Origin: Parcubacteria group bacterium
GTDB taxonomy: Bacteria > Patescibacteriota > Minisyncoccia > Phycocordibacterales > JABMOB01
NCBI GenBank assembly: GCA_013204345.1
Contig: JABMOB010000007.1
Span: 1 to 35,722 of the forward strand
Reading direction: 5' to 3'
Length of the DNA: 35,722 bases
Both the position numbers and the translations under genes were made by a program. Of this stretch, positions 8,958 through 17,668 are shown one piece after another (positions within the stretch are counted from its first letter, which is position 1; every line of letters begins with the position of its first letter). Under the pieces are notes generated by a model, which was not told the DNA's origin, made no database searches, and saw only the letters and a list, made by a program, of their open reading frames with translations.

Positions 8958-9704
8958 CTATTTTACAGCAGTCTCTGTAGTGGATGCTGTTTTTTGTTTA
9001 TCCATCTCTTTTTGCCAGACATCAAGTTGTGGAATGATTTCGTTTATATCATCTATACTTTTAAAACCGTAATATATATTGTCGTCGATCAGCAATGCTG
9101 GTGGTGTGTTTTTTACTTTGTTGATAGAAATCAATGTTTTTATGGCTGAAAGATCTAGGTTGTAGTCAAAGGAGTATACGCGTAGTTGTGGAAAGTCTTC
9201 GCGAAGTTTTGTTAAGACATAGCCTTGTTTCTGACACTCCCCACAGTTTTGTGTGTAGAAATAGATGATAAAGACATTTTTTGTTCCACATTTTTCTCTG
9301 ACTTTATTCATCAAAACAAAGTCCTTGATTTGGAGTAGGGAATAGTAGCGTTTTAGCTCTACGACTTCTAGGTTGGTAATTCCGCGCGTACTTTCTGTAG
9401 CTACGAGTTTGTCACCAAGACTCCCGAGCTCTTCAGATAGTGCCGTGCCAGAAACATCTTTACAGGAAAATTGTTCTAATAATGAGGTTTGTATTTCTGA
9501 AGATAAAATATTTATGGAAATTTGGTTTTGTATTGAACGAAGTTCCTCTATCTTTTTTTGTCCAAAATAATTACTAATAAATATTGCGGTAAAAAAAATA
9601 GCCGATGTGATCACAAAAACCAGCAAGTACTTTTTCCATTCGAGTGTTTTTTTGTCCATATTATTTGTAACGGTTATTTTTGAGATAGGTTCATTTATCT
9701 CCAC
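8958..9704 (-). CDS. Membrane-anchored thioredoxin-fold protein (CGEC motif)
   Basis: N-terminal TM helix; FIIYFYTQNCGECQKQGYVLTKL; NTPPALLIDD. Confidence 0.8.
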   Translation of the reverse strand: MEINEPISKITVTNNMDKKTLEWKKYLLVFVITSAIFFTAIFISNYFGQKKIEELRSIQNQISINILSSEIQTSLLEQFSCKDVSGTALSEELGSLGDKLVATESTRGITNLEVVELKRYYSLLQIKDFVLMNKVREKCGTKNVFIIYFYTQNCGECQKQGYVLTKLREDFPQLRVYSFDYNLDLSAIKTLISINKVKNTPPALLIDDNIYYGFKSIDDINEIIPQLDVWQKEMDKQKTASTTETAVK

Positions 9705-10930
9705 GTGGTAGTTACTGAGAAAGCGACATTGTATAGGGCCTTACCGAGCCATAATGGCGCGATAAAGGCATATAAACAGAGAAAGTAGACAAGATCAAGA
9801 GAAAACCTTATCTTTCCATCAACCATCTTTTTTGAAAGGAGGATTAGGATAATGGTGGTGACAAGTAATATTAGGGAAATGATTGCAATGGGCTCTGTAT
9901 TGACAAAAAACCAATCAAAATGGAAAAATTTAGAGAAATTGAAATTAAGGCCTATTGTTTGGATCTTAATAACTTTTTCCACTAAACTGTTTGCTATTAA
10001 GTATAGAAAATTTCCAATAAAATAAAGAGCGGTAAATATGGAAATAGTTGCTACTGGCAAGATAAACAAACCAAGATTACCGTGTTTTTTACTAAAAAAT
10101 AGATGTTTGTAATCAACCGAATTCTTGAGAAAGCCGTATGTCCACCTTAGTCGTTGTTTATAAAGTGCTTTTAGGGTTTTAGGAGTAACTGTGTAAACGT
10201 ATGAAGTGTGGGAGTTGGCAATTTTGTAATGATTGTTTTGCATTCGTACAGCCATCTCCAAATCCTCGGTGTTGTAAGCGTGTTTGTAGAGCCCAAGTTT
10301 TTTAAAGACTTCGGTACGGAATATAGAAAATGGTCCGGGAGTAACATATATGGCGTCCATATAAGAAAACATTTTTTTGATAAGAATAGCCCAAACGTAT
10401 TCTACTCTTTGAACGAGTTGAATAATACTCTTTGCGTTGTGCACTTTAATGGATGGAGTTACGGCCATTATTTCTTCATTGTCAAAATACTGGAGCATTC
10501 TTTTCAAAGCCATTTTATCTACAAAAGAATCGGCGTCAAGACAACCAACAAGGTCAGTTGTTGTTTGTTCCAAAGCAAAATTTAGTGCTGTATATTTACC
10601 ACCATTTTCTTTATGGAAAACTTTTATTTGGTTGTTATTCTCAAAAGTTTTCGCTACAGCGAAAGTGTTGTCTTTACTGCCATCATCAACGATTATTATG
10701 TTCAGTTTTTCTTTTGGATAATCTAGGTCAAGTATTGATTGCACTGTACCCCCGATAGTTTTTTCTTCGTTGAAACAAGGGACAATCACTGTAACGCTTG
10801 GGTAGTTTTCTATAACCCTATCTTCGGACTCTTTTTTCATATGAGGTCTTTTTTCCAAGTATGTGATAAGTAGAAAAACCTCGAAAAACAAGGAAAGATA
10901 TAACGATGTGTAGATAAAAAGATTGACCAT
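9695..10930 (-). CDS. Membrane glycosyltransferase family 2 (processive synthase-like)
   Basis: VTVIVPCFNEEKTIGGTV, IIVDDGSKDNT, DADSF, QRLRWTYG; several TM segments. Confidence 0.9.
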   Translation of the reverse strand: MVNLFIYTSLYLSLFFEVFLLITYLEKRPHMKKESEDRVIENYPSVTVIVPCFNEEKTIGGTVQSILDLDYPKEKLNIIIVDDGSKDNTFAVAKTFENNNQIKVFHKENGGKYTALNFALEQTTTDLVGCLDADSFVDKMALKRMLQYFDNEEIMAVTPSIKVHNAKSIIQLVQRVEYVWAILIKKMFSYMDAIYVTPGPFSIFRTEVFKKLGLYKHAYNTEDLEMAVRMQNNHYKIANSHTSYVYTVTPKTLKALYKQRLRWTYGFLKNSVDYKHLFFSKKHGNLGLFILPVATISIFTALYFIGNFLYLIANSLVEKVIKIQTIGLNFNFSKFFHFDWFFVNTEPIAIISLILLVTTIILILLSKKMVDGKIRFSLDLVYFLCLYAFIAPLWLGKALYNVAFSVTTTWR

Positions 10931-11033
10931 TACGGACTTTTGTATATTTCTCTAATGAACTGATTATAGTCATTTATCCTATATTTTTCAAGTGTAGAAT
11001 TGAAATATCCTCTATTTTCTATATAATATGGAG

Positions 11034-11795
11034 ATGAAAGATAAAGAAGAAATTGTCGGACATCTCCATCCTGTCACCACCGCAATTCGTCAAGCTTGCG
11101 AAGTTTTCAAAGAAATGGGCTTTGTTATTGCCGAAGGGCCAGAAACAGAAGAAGAATTTTTTAATTTCGATGCTTTGAATGTTCCCGCAGATCACCCTTC
11201 TCGTGATATGCAGGATACTTTTTGGCTAAAGCGAGTCGCCCTGGGCGACCGCTCGCCCGACCAGAATGGTTTAGGGCTAAAGCCACGTTCAACCAATAAG
11301 CTTTTGCGCACGCACATGACGTCGGTTTCTTTGCGCGAATTAGCAAAGAAAAATCTGCCTTTGCGGGTAATTTCTCCTGGCCGAGTTTTTCGCAATGAAG
11401 CAACTGACGCTACTCACGAAGCACAGTTTTATCAATTGGACGGTTTGGCGGTTGATAAGCCTGGTAAAATCACAATGACTCATTTGAAAGACACTTTGGA
11501 ACAGTTTTATAAAAAACTGGCTGGTAAAAAAGTAGAAATGCGTTTCCGTACAAGTTTCTTTCCGTTTGTGGAGCCTGGTGTGGAGGTAGATATAAAATGG
11601 GGGGATAAATGGCTTGAAGTTTGCGGTGCAGGGATGCTTCATCCAAATGTTTTCAAGGCCGCTGGGCTTGATCCGAAAGAATGGCAAGGTTTTGCCTTTG
11701 GTAGCACGGTTGACCGTATGTTGATGATTAAATACGGTATTGAGGACATTAGACTGCTTTATTCAGGTGATTTGAGGTTTGTTAATCAATTTTGA
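11034..11795 (+). CDS. pheS: Phenylalanine-tRNA ligase alpha subunit, short form
   Basis: HPVTTAIRQ, MGFVIAEGPE, RDMQDTFWLK, RVFRNEATDATHEAQFYQLDGL, GAGMLHPNV. Start revised from 11028 to 11034 from promoter position. Confidence 0.92.
   Translation: MKDKEEIVGHLHPVTTAIRQACEVFKEMGFVIAEGPETEEEFFNFDALNVPADHPSRDMQDTFWLKRVALGDRSPDQNGLGLKPRSTNKLLRTHMTSVSLRELAKKNLPLRVISPGRVFRNEATDATHEAQFYQLDGLAVDKPGKITMTHLKDTLEQFYKKLAGKKVEMRFRTSFFPFVEPGVEVDIKWGDKWLEVCGAGMLHPNVFKAAGLDPKEWQGFAFGSTVDRMLMIKYGIEDIRLLYSGDLRFVNQF
11228..11263 (+). repeat. Palindromic element within pheS (related to the trmD 3' element)
   Basis: GTCGCCC-T-GGGCGAC hairpin flanked by GCGAG/CTCGC. Aligns without gaps to 33943-33978 with conserved flanks aaagcg and cgctYgccc. 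Confidence 0.65.
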
Positions 11796-11801
11796 AATAG
11801 A

Positions 11802-11870
11802 TATTAGGCATTAGGCATTAGGCTTTAGGAATTTCCTAGTGCCTAGCGCCTAGGGTCTAAAACCCTAAAC
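11802..11870. repeat. TTAGGCA heptamer tandem repeats folding into an inverted repeat (pheS-pheT junction)
   Basis: attaggcattaggcattaggctttaggaa then ttcctagtgcctagcgcctaggg: arms complementary at about 16/20 positions. Confidence 0.8.
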
Positions 11871-11874
11871 AATT

Positions 11875-13869
11875 ATGTTAGTTTCTTATAATTGGCTACA
11901 GTCTTATTTTAAAGATAAAATACCGACCCCAGAAAAAATCTCGGAGCTTTTTACGATGAGTGCCTTTGAGGTGGATTCATTTGAGAAAAAAGGAAATGAT
12001 TTTTTATTTGATATAAAAGTTCTTCCTGATCGTGCTTGTTATGCACTGTGTCACAGAGGTATTGTCGGAGAATTGTCAGCGATTACATCTACTCCTATCC
12101 AAGAAATGCAAAATGAAAAAGATTTTCCAAAAATCGGTAAAACTCCAGAGCTAAAAATAAAAATTGAAAACGAAAAACTTTGCCCTAGGTATATTGGACG
12201 GAGAGTCTTAAACGTTGATGTTGGACAATCTGAAGGTTGGTTGAAAGAACTTTTGGAAACTATCGGACAGCGGGCAATCAATACTGTTGTAGACTCAGCA
12301 AACTTTGTGATGTTTGATATTGGCCAACCACTCCATGCTTTTGACGCGGATAAGGTCAAAGGTGAAATCGTTGTGCGTCTTGCAAATAAAGGTGAGAAAA
12401 TTGAACTCTTGCATGACACAGAAGTGGCGAAAGGCGGAGTGGTTGCAGAAAGAGAGAGGCTGTATGAGTTTAAAGGCGATGAACTTGTTATTGCTGACGA
12501 TCTAGGCCCCATTGCTCTGGCTGGTATAAAAGGAGGTGAAAGAACCAAAGTTTCCGAAGGTACGAAAAACTTAATTCTAGAATCAGCAAATTTTGACTCG
12601 GTTTATATTCGTAAAATTTCAAATCGTCTAGAACTAAAAAGTGATGCATCAAAACGCTACGAAAATAAAATTACTCCAAATCTTGCAGAGAAAGCGATGG
12701 ATGAATTTTCTGTATTTTTGGATAAGTTTTGTAAAACTTCAGATACTGTGTTTGGTGAAAAAGTTGATGTATACCCAGAACCTGCCAAACAGAAAAAAAT
12801 ATCTTTTGATCATAAAGACGCAGAAAGGATACTTGGTATCAAAATCCCAGAGAGTGAAATCGTTGACGTTTTAAGTAGACTTCAGATTGGTGTTGAGAAA
12901 AAGGTTGATGAAATGGATCTCACGGTTCCATTTGAGCGTCTCGATCTGGTTATTACCGAAGATATCGTTGATGAAATAGCTCGACTTTATGGATATGACA
13001 AAATGAAAGCTGTCTCTCTAGAGAAGTCTTCCCAAAAGCCATCTATTTTAAAATCATTTTATTGGTCGGCAAAAATAAAAGATACATTTGTTAGTGAGGG
13101 TTTTTCTGAAGTTTTATTGTATACATTGGTTGCAAAAGGGGATATAGAAATAGAGCATCCGCTTGCCAGTGATAAAGCTTTTTTGCGAACTAATTTGTCC
13201 GACGGTATAAAAAAGTGTCTGGAATTTAATAGTAGGAACGCAGATTTTTTGGGTTTGGACGCTATAAAAATATTTGAGATTGGCCGAGTGTTTGGCAAAA
13301 AAGACCTACCCGCCGAAAAGGCAGGGGAGTATAATTCTTTGGCGATTGGGGTATCTCAGGTTAAAAAAATTAAGGGTGTAACGAGCGAAAATATTATTAA
13401 AGAAGCGATTAGTGATGTTGAAAAAACTATTGGAATAAAATTAAGCGGTAAAATTGAAACCACACCGGTCGGAAGTGTGTTTGAGATTAATCTAGATGAA
13501 GTTTTTTCTAAATTAAAAAGCCCGTCTTCTATTGACGTCTTAGATGTTCCAAAGGAAAAAGAAATAATTTACAAAAAAATATCAGCCTTTCCTTTTGCTG
13601 CGCGTGATGTCGCTGTGTTTGTACCGAATGGGGTTTCTGGTGATAAGGTTTTGGATATTATAAAAAAAGAGGGTGGGGAACTTTTGGTTCGTACGACTTT
13701 GTTTGATACTTTTACAAAGACCTTTCCGGATGGTTCACAAAAAGAATCCTTCGCTTTCAGGTTGATTTTTCAGTCTATGAATAAAACTCTTTCAGAGCAG
13801 GATATAAGCTCTCTAATGGAAAAGATTACAAAATCTATAAACTTGGAAAAAGATTGGCAGGTTAGGTAA
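11875..13869 (+). CDS. pheT: Phenylalanine-tRNA ligase beta subunit, short form
   Basis: MLVSYNWLQSYF; DSANFVMFDIGQPLHAFDADK; GERTKVSEGTKNLILESANFD; C-terminal anticodon-binding-like FPFAARDVAVFV. Confidence 0.92.
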   Translation: MLVSYNWLQSYFKDKIPTPEKISELFTMSAFEVDSFEKKGNDFLFDIKVLPDRACYALCHRGIVGELSAITSTPIQEMQNEKDFPKIGKTPELKIKIENEKLCPRYIGRRVLNVDVGQSEGWLKELLETIGQRAINTVVDSANFVMFDIGQPLHAFDADKVKGEIVVRLANKGEKIELLHDTEVAKGGVVAERERLYEFKGDELVIADDLGPIALAGIKGGERTKVSEGTKNLILESANFDSVYIRKISNRLELKSDASKRYENKITPNLAEKAMDEFSVFLDKFCKTSDTVFGEKVDVYPEPAKQKKISFDHKDAERILGIKIPESEIVDVLSRLQIGVEKKVDEMDLTVPFERLDLVITEDIVDEIARLYGYDKMKAVSLEKSSQKPSILKSFYWSAKIKDTFVSEGFSEVLLYTLVAKGDIEIEHPLASDKAFLRTNLSDGIKKCLEFNSRNADFLGLDAIKIFEIGRVFGKKDLPAEKAGEYNSLAIGVSQVKKIKGVTSENIIKEAISDVEKTIGIKLSGKIETTPVGSVFEINLDEVFSKLKSPSSIDVLDVPKEKEIIYKKISAFPFAARDVAVFVPNGVSGDKVLDIIKKEGGELLVRTTLFDTFTKTFPDGSQKESFAFRLIFQSMNKTLSEQDISSLMEKITKSINLEKDWQVR

Positions 13870-14019
13870 GGGTTGATTGACCCCTCCCTCAGTACGTTGA
13901 ATATACATTAATGCAGAAAACCTTATCATTTAGAACGGTTGTTCTTCTGAGTGATGGGTTAATATCTGCAATCCACGATTTTTTCTTGCAGACAAATACG
14001 TGGGCAGATATTAAAAAAT

Positions 14020-14041
14020 CCAGCCGCTCGAGAGCAGCTGG
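14020..14041 (-). terminator. Intrinsic terminator of the minus-strand small-ORF unit
   Basis: Minus strand CCAGCTGCTC-TC-GAGCGGCTGG followed by ATTTTTTAATA. Confidence 0.8.
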
Positions 14042-14071
14042 AGATGGATATTTTTTGCCCCACTTTCTGGT

Positions 14072-14224
14072 TTAAGACTTTTTCTGTTTCTTTTGTTTGG
14101 CGGTTGTTTTGCCCTTTTGCTCACCACCTTCGACTTTGACGGGACTGCCACCCCATGGCGCAAACTGTCCTTTTCTTGCCCCCTTGTTCAATGCGGTGAT
14201 CGTTGCTTGACTCATACCACTCAT
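14072..14224 (-). CDS. Unlisted small protein, 50 aa, Lys/Gly-rich C-terminus
   Basis: MSGMSQATITALNKGARKGQFAPWGGSPVKVEGGEQKGKTTAKQKKQKKS*. AAGGGG upstream of the ATG, promoter upstream and terminator downstream. Below the 60-aa cut-off of the ORF track. Confidence 0.6.
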   Translation of the reverse strand: MSGMSQATITALNKGARKGQFAPWGGSPVKVEGGEQKGKTTAKQKKQKKS

Positions 14225-14561
14225 AACCTGCCCCTTTTGCCCTTTAGATGGGCTAAGAAAGAAATGAACTTGCGGGTATCCATTTGCCCGCTTTCATATG
14301 TATTATTACGCAAAAAAGTTCTTCTGTCTATTTATGGTTGTGGATTAATCCATTGCTAAAAGTCACACAGGTTTGTTTGTACTTTAATCTAAAGTTACCC
14401 CTCACATTTTTCAACAAAGTTTATACAAAATATATATTCAGGAAACGAAATTGCTTTACAGCTTTTGAGTGTGGTTCCATTTTCTTTTTACCAAAAAATG
14501 TAAGGGGTTAATATTTATAAATCGTGTTTTACTCTTTCAGGTAAAATCACGAGTAAATATT

Positions 14562-14778
14562 AAAAAAACCCACGCTGTGCCAAAGCGTGGGTCGTATTCA
14601 GTTGTTGGTAGGGTTTACCTACCGCGCCGGCTTGCTGTGGTTCGCAAGGCGGCCGCTCCATTTCGTAAACTGGAGTTTCTGCTGCCCGCTCCAGATTGCC
14701 CGATAGGTCAACTTGTTCACGATTTGCTCCTTCTTAAAAGAGCCCCTAGATCTGTTGAACCCTTCCTTAGGTCCAACT
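14562..14778 (-). ncRNA. Structured non-coding RNA candidate, about 217 nt, family unidentified
   Basis: Promoter TTGACA (14808-14813) / 17 nt / TATACT (14785-14790); terminator ACCCACGCT-TTGGCAC-AGCGTGGGT + T7; internal hairpins CTGGAG/CTCCAG, CTTGC/GCAAG, GGTAGG/CCTACC, GCTCTTTT/GAAGGAGC. Confidence 0.7.
14568..14592 (-). terminator. Intrinsic terminator of the ncRNA candidate
   Basis: 9-bp perfect stem followed on the minus strand by TTTTTTT. Confidence 0.9.
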
Positions 14779-14784
14779 ATTAAC

Positions 14785-14813
14785 AGTATACACCAAAACA
14801 ATATAAATGTCAA
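14785..14813 (-). promoter_or_regulatory. Sigma-70-type promoter TTGACA-N17-TATACT
   Basis: Read from the minus strand. Confidence 0.85.
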
Positions 14814-14817
14814 GCAT

Positions 14818-14826
14818 TTATCCACA
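14818..14826 (+). promoter_or_regulatory. Perfect DnaA-box consensus TTATCCACA in the ncRNA/gyrB divergent region
   Basis: Exact 9-mer, 4 nt upstream of the ncRNA -35 hexamer. Confidence 0.5.
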
Positions 14827-14939
14827 GTTTTTGGGTCTTTTTTGCCAATAAAGCCCTTATTTTTCTTTGTATTTTCATTATAAGTTTGCTATAATAAACG
14901 GGTAAAAATATGCAATAGAAATGCATTTTTTGCTTTAAA

Positions 14940-17048
14940 ATGGCTAAAGAAGAAAAAGAAAATAAAAAGATTTCGGAAAACGGTTCTGCTAGTTATGGAG
15001 CCAAAGATATTACAGTTCTTGAAGGTCTTGATCCTGTAAGGAAGCGACCTGGAATGTATATTGGTACCACTGGTCCAGATGGTTTTCATCATCTTGTAAC
15101 CGAAATTTGGGACAACTCTCGTGATGAAGCGATGGGTGGTTTTGCAAATGATATTGAAGTGGCGCTTCTTCCTGGTAACCGTGTTCGTGTAGTAGATAAT
15201 GGACGAGGTATCCCAGTAGATATTCATAAAAAGTCAAAAGTTTCTGCGCTTGAAACAATTATGACAACCCTTCATGCTGGAGGAAAATTTGGTGGAGATG
15301 GATACAAAGTGTCCGGAGGTTTGCATGGTGTGGGTGCTTCTGTTGTGAATGCGCTTTCTATTTTTACTCATGTTGCAGTTTACAAGGATGGTGGTATTTA
15401 TGTACAAGAATATAAACAAGGTAAAAAGAAAACATCTGTTAAAAAAGTTGGCTCCACAAAACTTTCCGGTACGATTGTTACTTTTGAGCCAGATGAAGAA
15501 ATTTTTGGTAAACAAACGTTTGACTGGACTAGAATTGTTACACACCTAAGGCAACAAGCATATCTATTGAAAAGTGTTCGTGTGAGTGTTCTTGATGCCC
15601 GTGAATATAAAGGTGATATTGATTTAGACAAAACTTTCTATCTAAGAGATTTAAATCCCGAAACACCATCACAGACTTTTTATTTTGAAGGAGGGTTACT
15701 TTCTTTTATCAGATTTCAAAACCAAGAGTTAAAGCCAATTCACAAAAATATTTTCTATGTTGAGAAAAAGACAAATGAATACGAGTCTGTCGAAATCGCA
15801 TTGCAATATATAGACGATATTTCTTCTAGGATTTTACCTTTTGCAAACAATATTTATAACGCTGAAGGAGGAACTCATATTACGGGTTTTAAAGCGGCCT
15901 TGACCCGTTCTTTAAATGCTTATGGTCGTAAAAATAATCTGATAAAAGACAGCGAAGACAATTTTACGGGAGACGATGTTTTGGAAGGTTTGACGGCTGT
16001 TATTTCCGTAAAAATTCGCGAGATTCAATTTGAGGGCCAGACCAAAGCAAAACTCGGTACGGTAGAAGCTCGTGGTATGGTGGAGGGCGTCTTCAATGAG
16101 TCATTTGAAAGTTTTCTAGAGGAGAACCCAGATGATGCTAAATCTATTATAAATAAGGTAGTTTTGGCCCTAAAGGCACGAAAAGCAGCTAAGGCAGCCA
16201 AAGATAGTATTTTGCGAAAAGGCGCTCTTGAGGGAATGACATTACCTGGAAAACTTTCTGACTGTCAGAGTAAAGATGCAAGTGAATCTGAGATATTTAT
16301 TGTGGAGGGAGATTCTGCTGGTGGTACAGCAAAGTCTGGCCGAGACAGGAGGGTACAAGCTATATTGCCTTTGCGAGGTAAGATTTTAAACATTGAGCGA
16401 GCACGTTTAGATAAAATGCTTGCTTCGGAACAGATTAAAAACTTGGTTGTAGCTTTCGGTACAGCTATTGGTGATACTTTTGATATTACTAAACTTCGTT
16501 ATCATAAAATTATTCTTGCTACAGATGCCGATGTGGATGGCGCACATATCAGAACCCTTCTTTTGACATTGTTGTATAGATTTTTCCGTCCACTTATTGA
16601 CGCTGGATATATTTATATTGCTCAACCCCCACTTTTCAAAATTAAAAGGGGTAAAGAAATTATGTATGCTTATTCGGATGAAGAGAAAGATAAACTTGTT
16701 GGTAAGGATGTTCAGATTGAAGAGCCTTCATCTGAAATAGAGCAGGGTGGAGTTGGGGAAGAGGAATCAGTTTTGACTCCAGAAGAAGAAGCAAAAATAG
16801 CTAAAGCATTGGGTCAAGCGCCGACAAAACAAAAAGTTACTATTCAAAGATATAAAGGTCTTGGAGAAATGAATGCCGAAGAACTTTGGGAAACAACCAT
16901 GGATCCCGCAAGGAGGGTATTAAAACAAGTGACCGTCGAAGATGCCGTAGAAGCTGACAAAGTCTTCGACACTCTTATGGGTACAGATGTACCCTCACGA
17001 AAATCTTTCATTCAGTCCAACGCGAAGAAAGCGACAATAGATATATAA
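14940..17048 (+). CDS. gyrB: DNA topoisomerase (ATP-hydrolysing) subunit B, GyrB/ParE family
   Basis: DPVRKRPGMYIGTTGPDGFHHLV, DNGRGIPVD, GLHGVGASVVNALS, EGDSAGGTAKSGRDRRVQAILPLRGKILN, RYKGLGEMN. Promoter TTGTAT-N17-TATAAT upstream. Confidence 0.95.
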   Translation: MAKEEKENKKISENGSASYGAKDITVLEGLDPVRKRPGMYIGTTGPDGFHHLVTEIWDNSRDEAMGGFANDIEVALLPGNRVRVVDNGRGIPVDIHKKSKVSALETIMTTLHAGGKFGGDGYKVSGGLHGVGASVVNALSIFTHVAVYKDGGIYVQEYKQGKKKTSVKKVGSTKLSGTIVTFEPDEEIFGKQTFDWTRIVTHLRQQAYLLKSVRVSVLDAREYKGDIDLDKTFYLRDLNPETPSQTFYFEGGLLSFIRFQNQELKPIHKNIFYVEKKTNEYESVEIALQYIDDISSRILPFANNIYNAEGGTHITGFKAALTRSLNAYGRKNNLIKDSEDNFTGDDVLEGLTAVISVKIREIQFEGQTKAKLGTVEARGMVEGVFNESFESFLEENPDDAKSIINKVVLALKARKAAKAAKDSILRKGALEGMTLPGKLSDCQSKDASESEIFIVEGDSAGGTAKSGRDRRVQAILPLRGKILNIERARLDKMLASEQIKNLVVAFGTAIGDTFDITKLRYHKIILATDADVDGAHIRTLLLTLLYRFFRPLIDAGYIYIAQPPLFKIKRGKEIMYAYSDEEKDKLVGKDVQIEEPSSEIEQGGVGEEESVLTPEEEAKIAKALGQAPTKQKVTIQRYKGLGEMNAEELWETTMDPARRVLKQVTVEDAVEADKVFDTLMGTDVPSRKSFIQSNAKKATIDI

Positions 17049-17089
17049 ATTTAGTTCTTAAAAAATAACTAAATTTATATAAACCCCCT

Positions 17090-17143
17090 TATTCTACATA
17101 TTCTATTTATTCTATTTATTAAACGTATTTTACGTATTAAACT
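17090..17143 (+). repeat. Nonanucleotide degenerate tandem repeat after gyrB
   Basis: TATTCTACA TATTCTATT TATTCTATT TATTAAACG TATTTTACG TATTAAACT. Confidence 0.85.
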
Positions 17144-17163
17144 AGTTTATATAAAAATATAGA

Positions 17164-17199
17164 CTATCAAATAGAGCGATATATCGCTCTATTTGATAG
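17164..17199. promoter_or_regulatory. 36-nt perfect palindrome containing GAGCGATATATCGCTC (3' of the TrpR-like gene)
   Basis: CTATCAAATAGAGCGATATATCGCTCTATTTGATAG is fully self-complementary. Confidence 0.85.
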
Positions 17200-17599
17200 A
17201 TTTGAAAACATCCTTCCATCTATTTTTGCCTTGTGGTGGTAATCCGGCTTGTATTATTTTTTCTGCAAAATCCCAAAACTCTTTCTTTTGTTTTTTATTT
17301 TTGTATCCATCAGTAACACCTTTGTATAATCCTTTCTCTAGGTTATCTGCAATTCTGCCGACAGTTGAGGAGCTTATTTTGAGAGCGTGACAAATCTCAT
17401 ACTCAGTTATGTCCTCTTGTAACATTATGATAATCGCCAAACGCTTTGCGATCATTATCTTTTCTGTGTAGGTCAGTAGTCCTTTCATTAATGATTGTAA
17501 TTTGTTTTTATTTTTTGTACTAGCAATAAGATTGATAAATTGATCCTGAATTTGATAGTAGGTTTCTTTTTCTAATTTATTTTGAGATATGTGTGGCAT
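17189..17599 (-). CDS. TrpR/YerC-YecD family HTH repressor
   Basis: MKGLLTYTEKIMIAKRLAIIIMLQEDITEYEICHALKISSSTVGRIADNLEKG matches the TrpR-like HTH family. Confidence 0.85.
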   Translation of the reverse strand: MPHISQNKLEKETYYQIQDQFINLIASTKNKNKLQSLMKGLLTYTEKIMIAKRLAIIIMLQEDITEYEICHALKISSSTVGRIADNLEKGLYKGVTDGYKNKKQKKEFWDFAEKIIQAGLPPQGKNRWKDVFKSIK

Positions 17600-17668
17600 G
17601 TAAGTTTGTACTCTTTATCTAGAGGAGAGACTTTCGTTAAGTAGATTTTATTATACAGTAAATAGATA

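Noticed and set aside
14093-14511. Overlapping plus-strand ORFs (88 and 75 aa) in the pheT-gyrB interval
   Set aside because: Low-complexity, Cys/Phe-rich translations with no family resemblance; they overlap the better supported minus-strand unit and its leader.
14562-14778. tmRNA, RNase P RNA or SRP RNA
   Set aside because: Diagnostic conserved sequences for each were looked for by eye and not found; 6S or a new family remains open.
14619-14825. Minus-strand 68-aa ORF
   Set aside because: Its start lies upstream of the -10 box and its body overlaps the structured RNA; treated as spurious.
14785-14940. Replication origin next to gyrB
   Set aside because: Only one exact DnaA box, no dnaA/dnaN nearby and no clear unwinding element; not enough for oriC.
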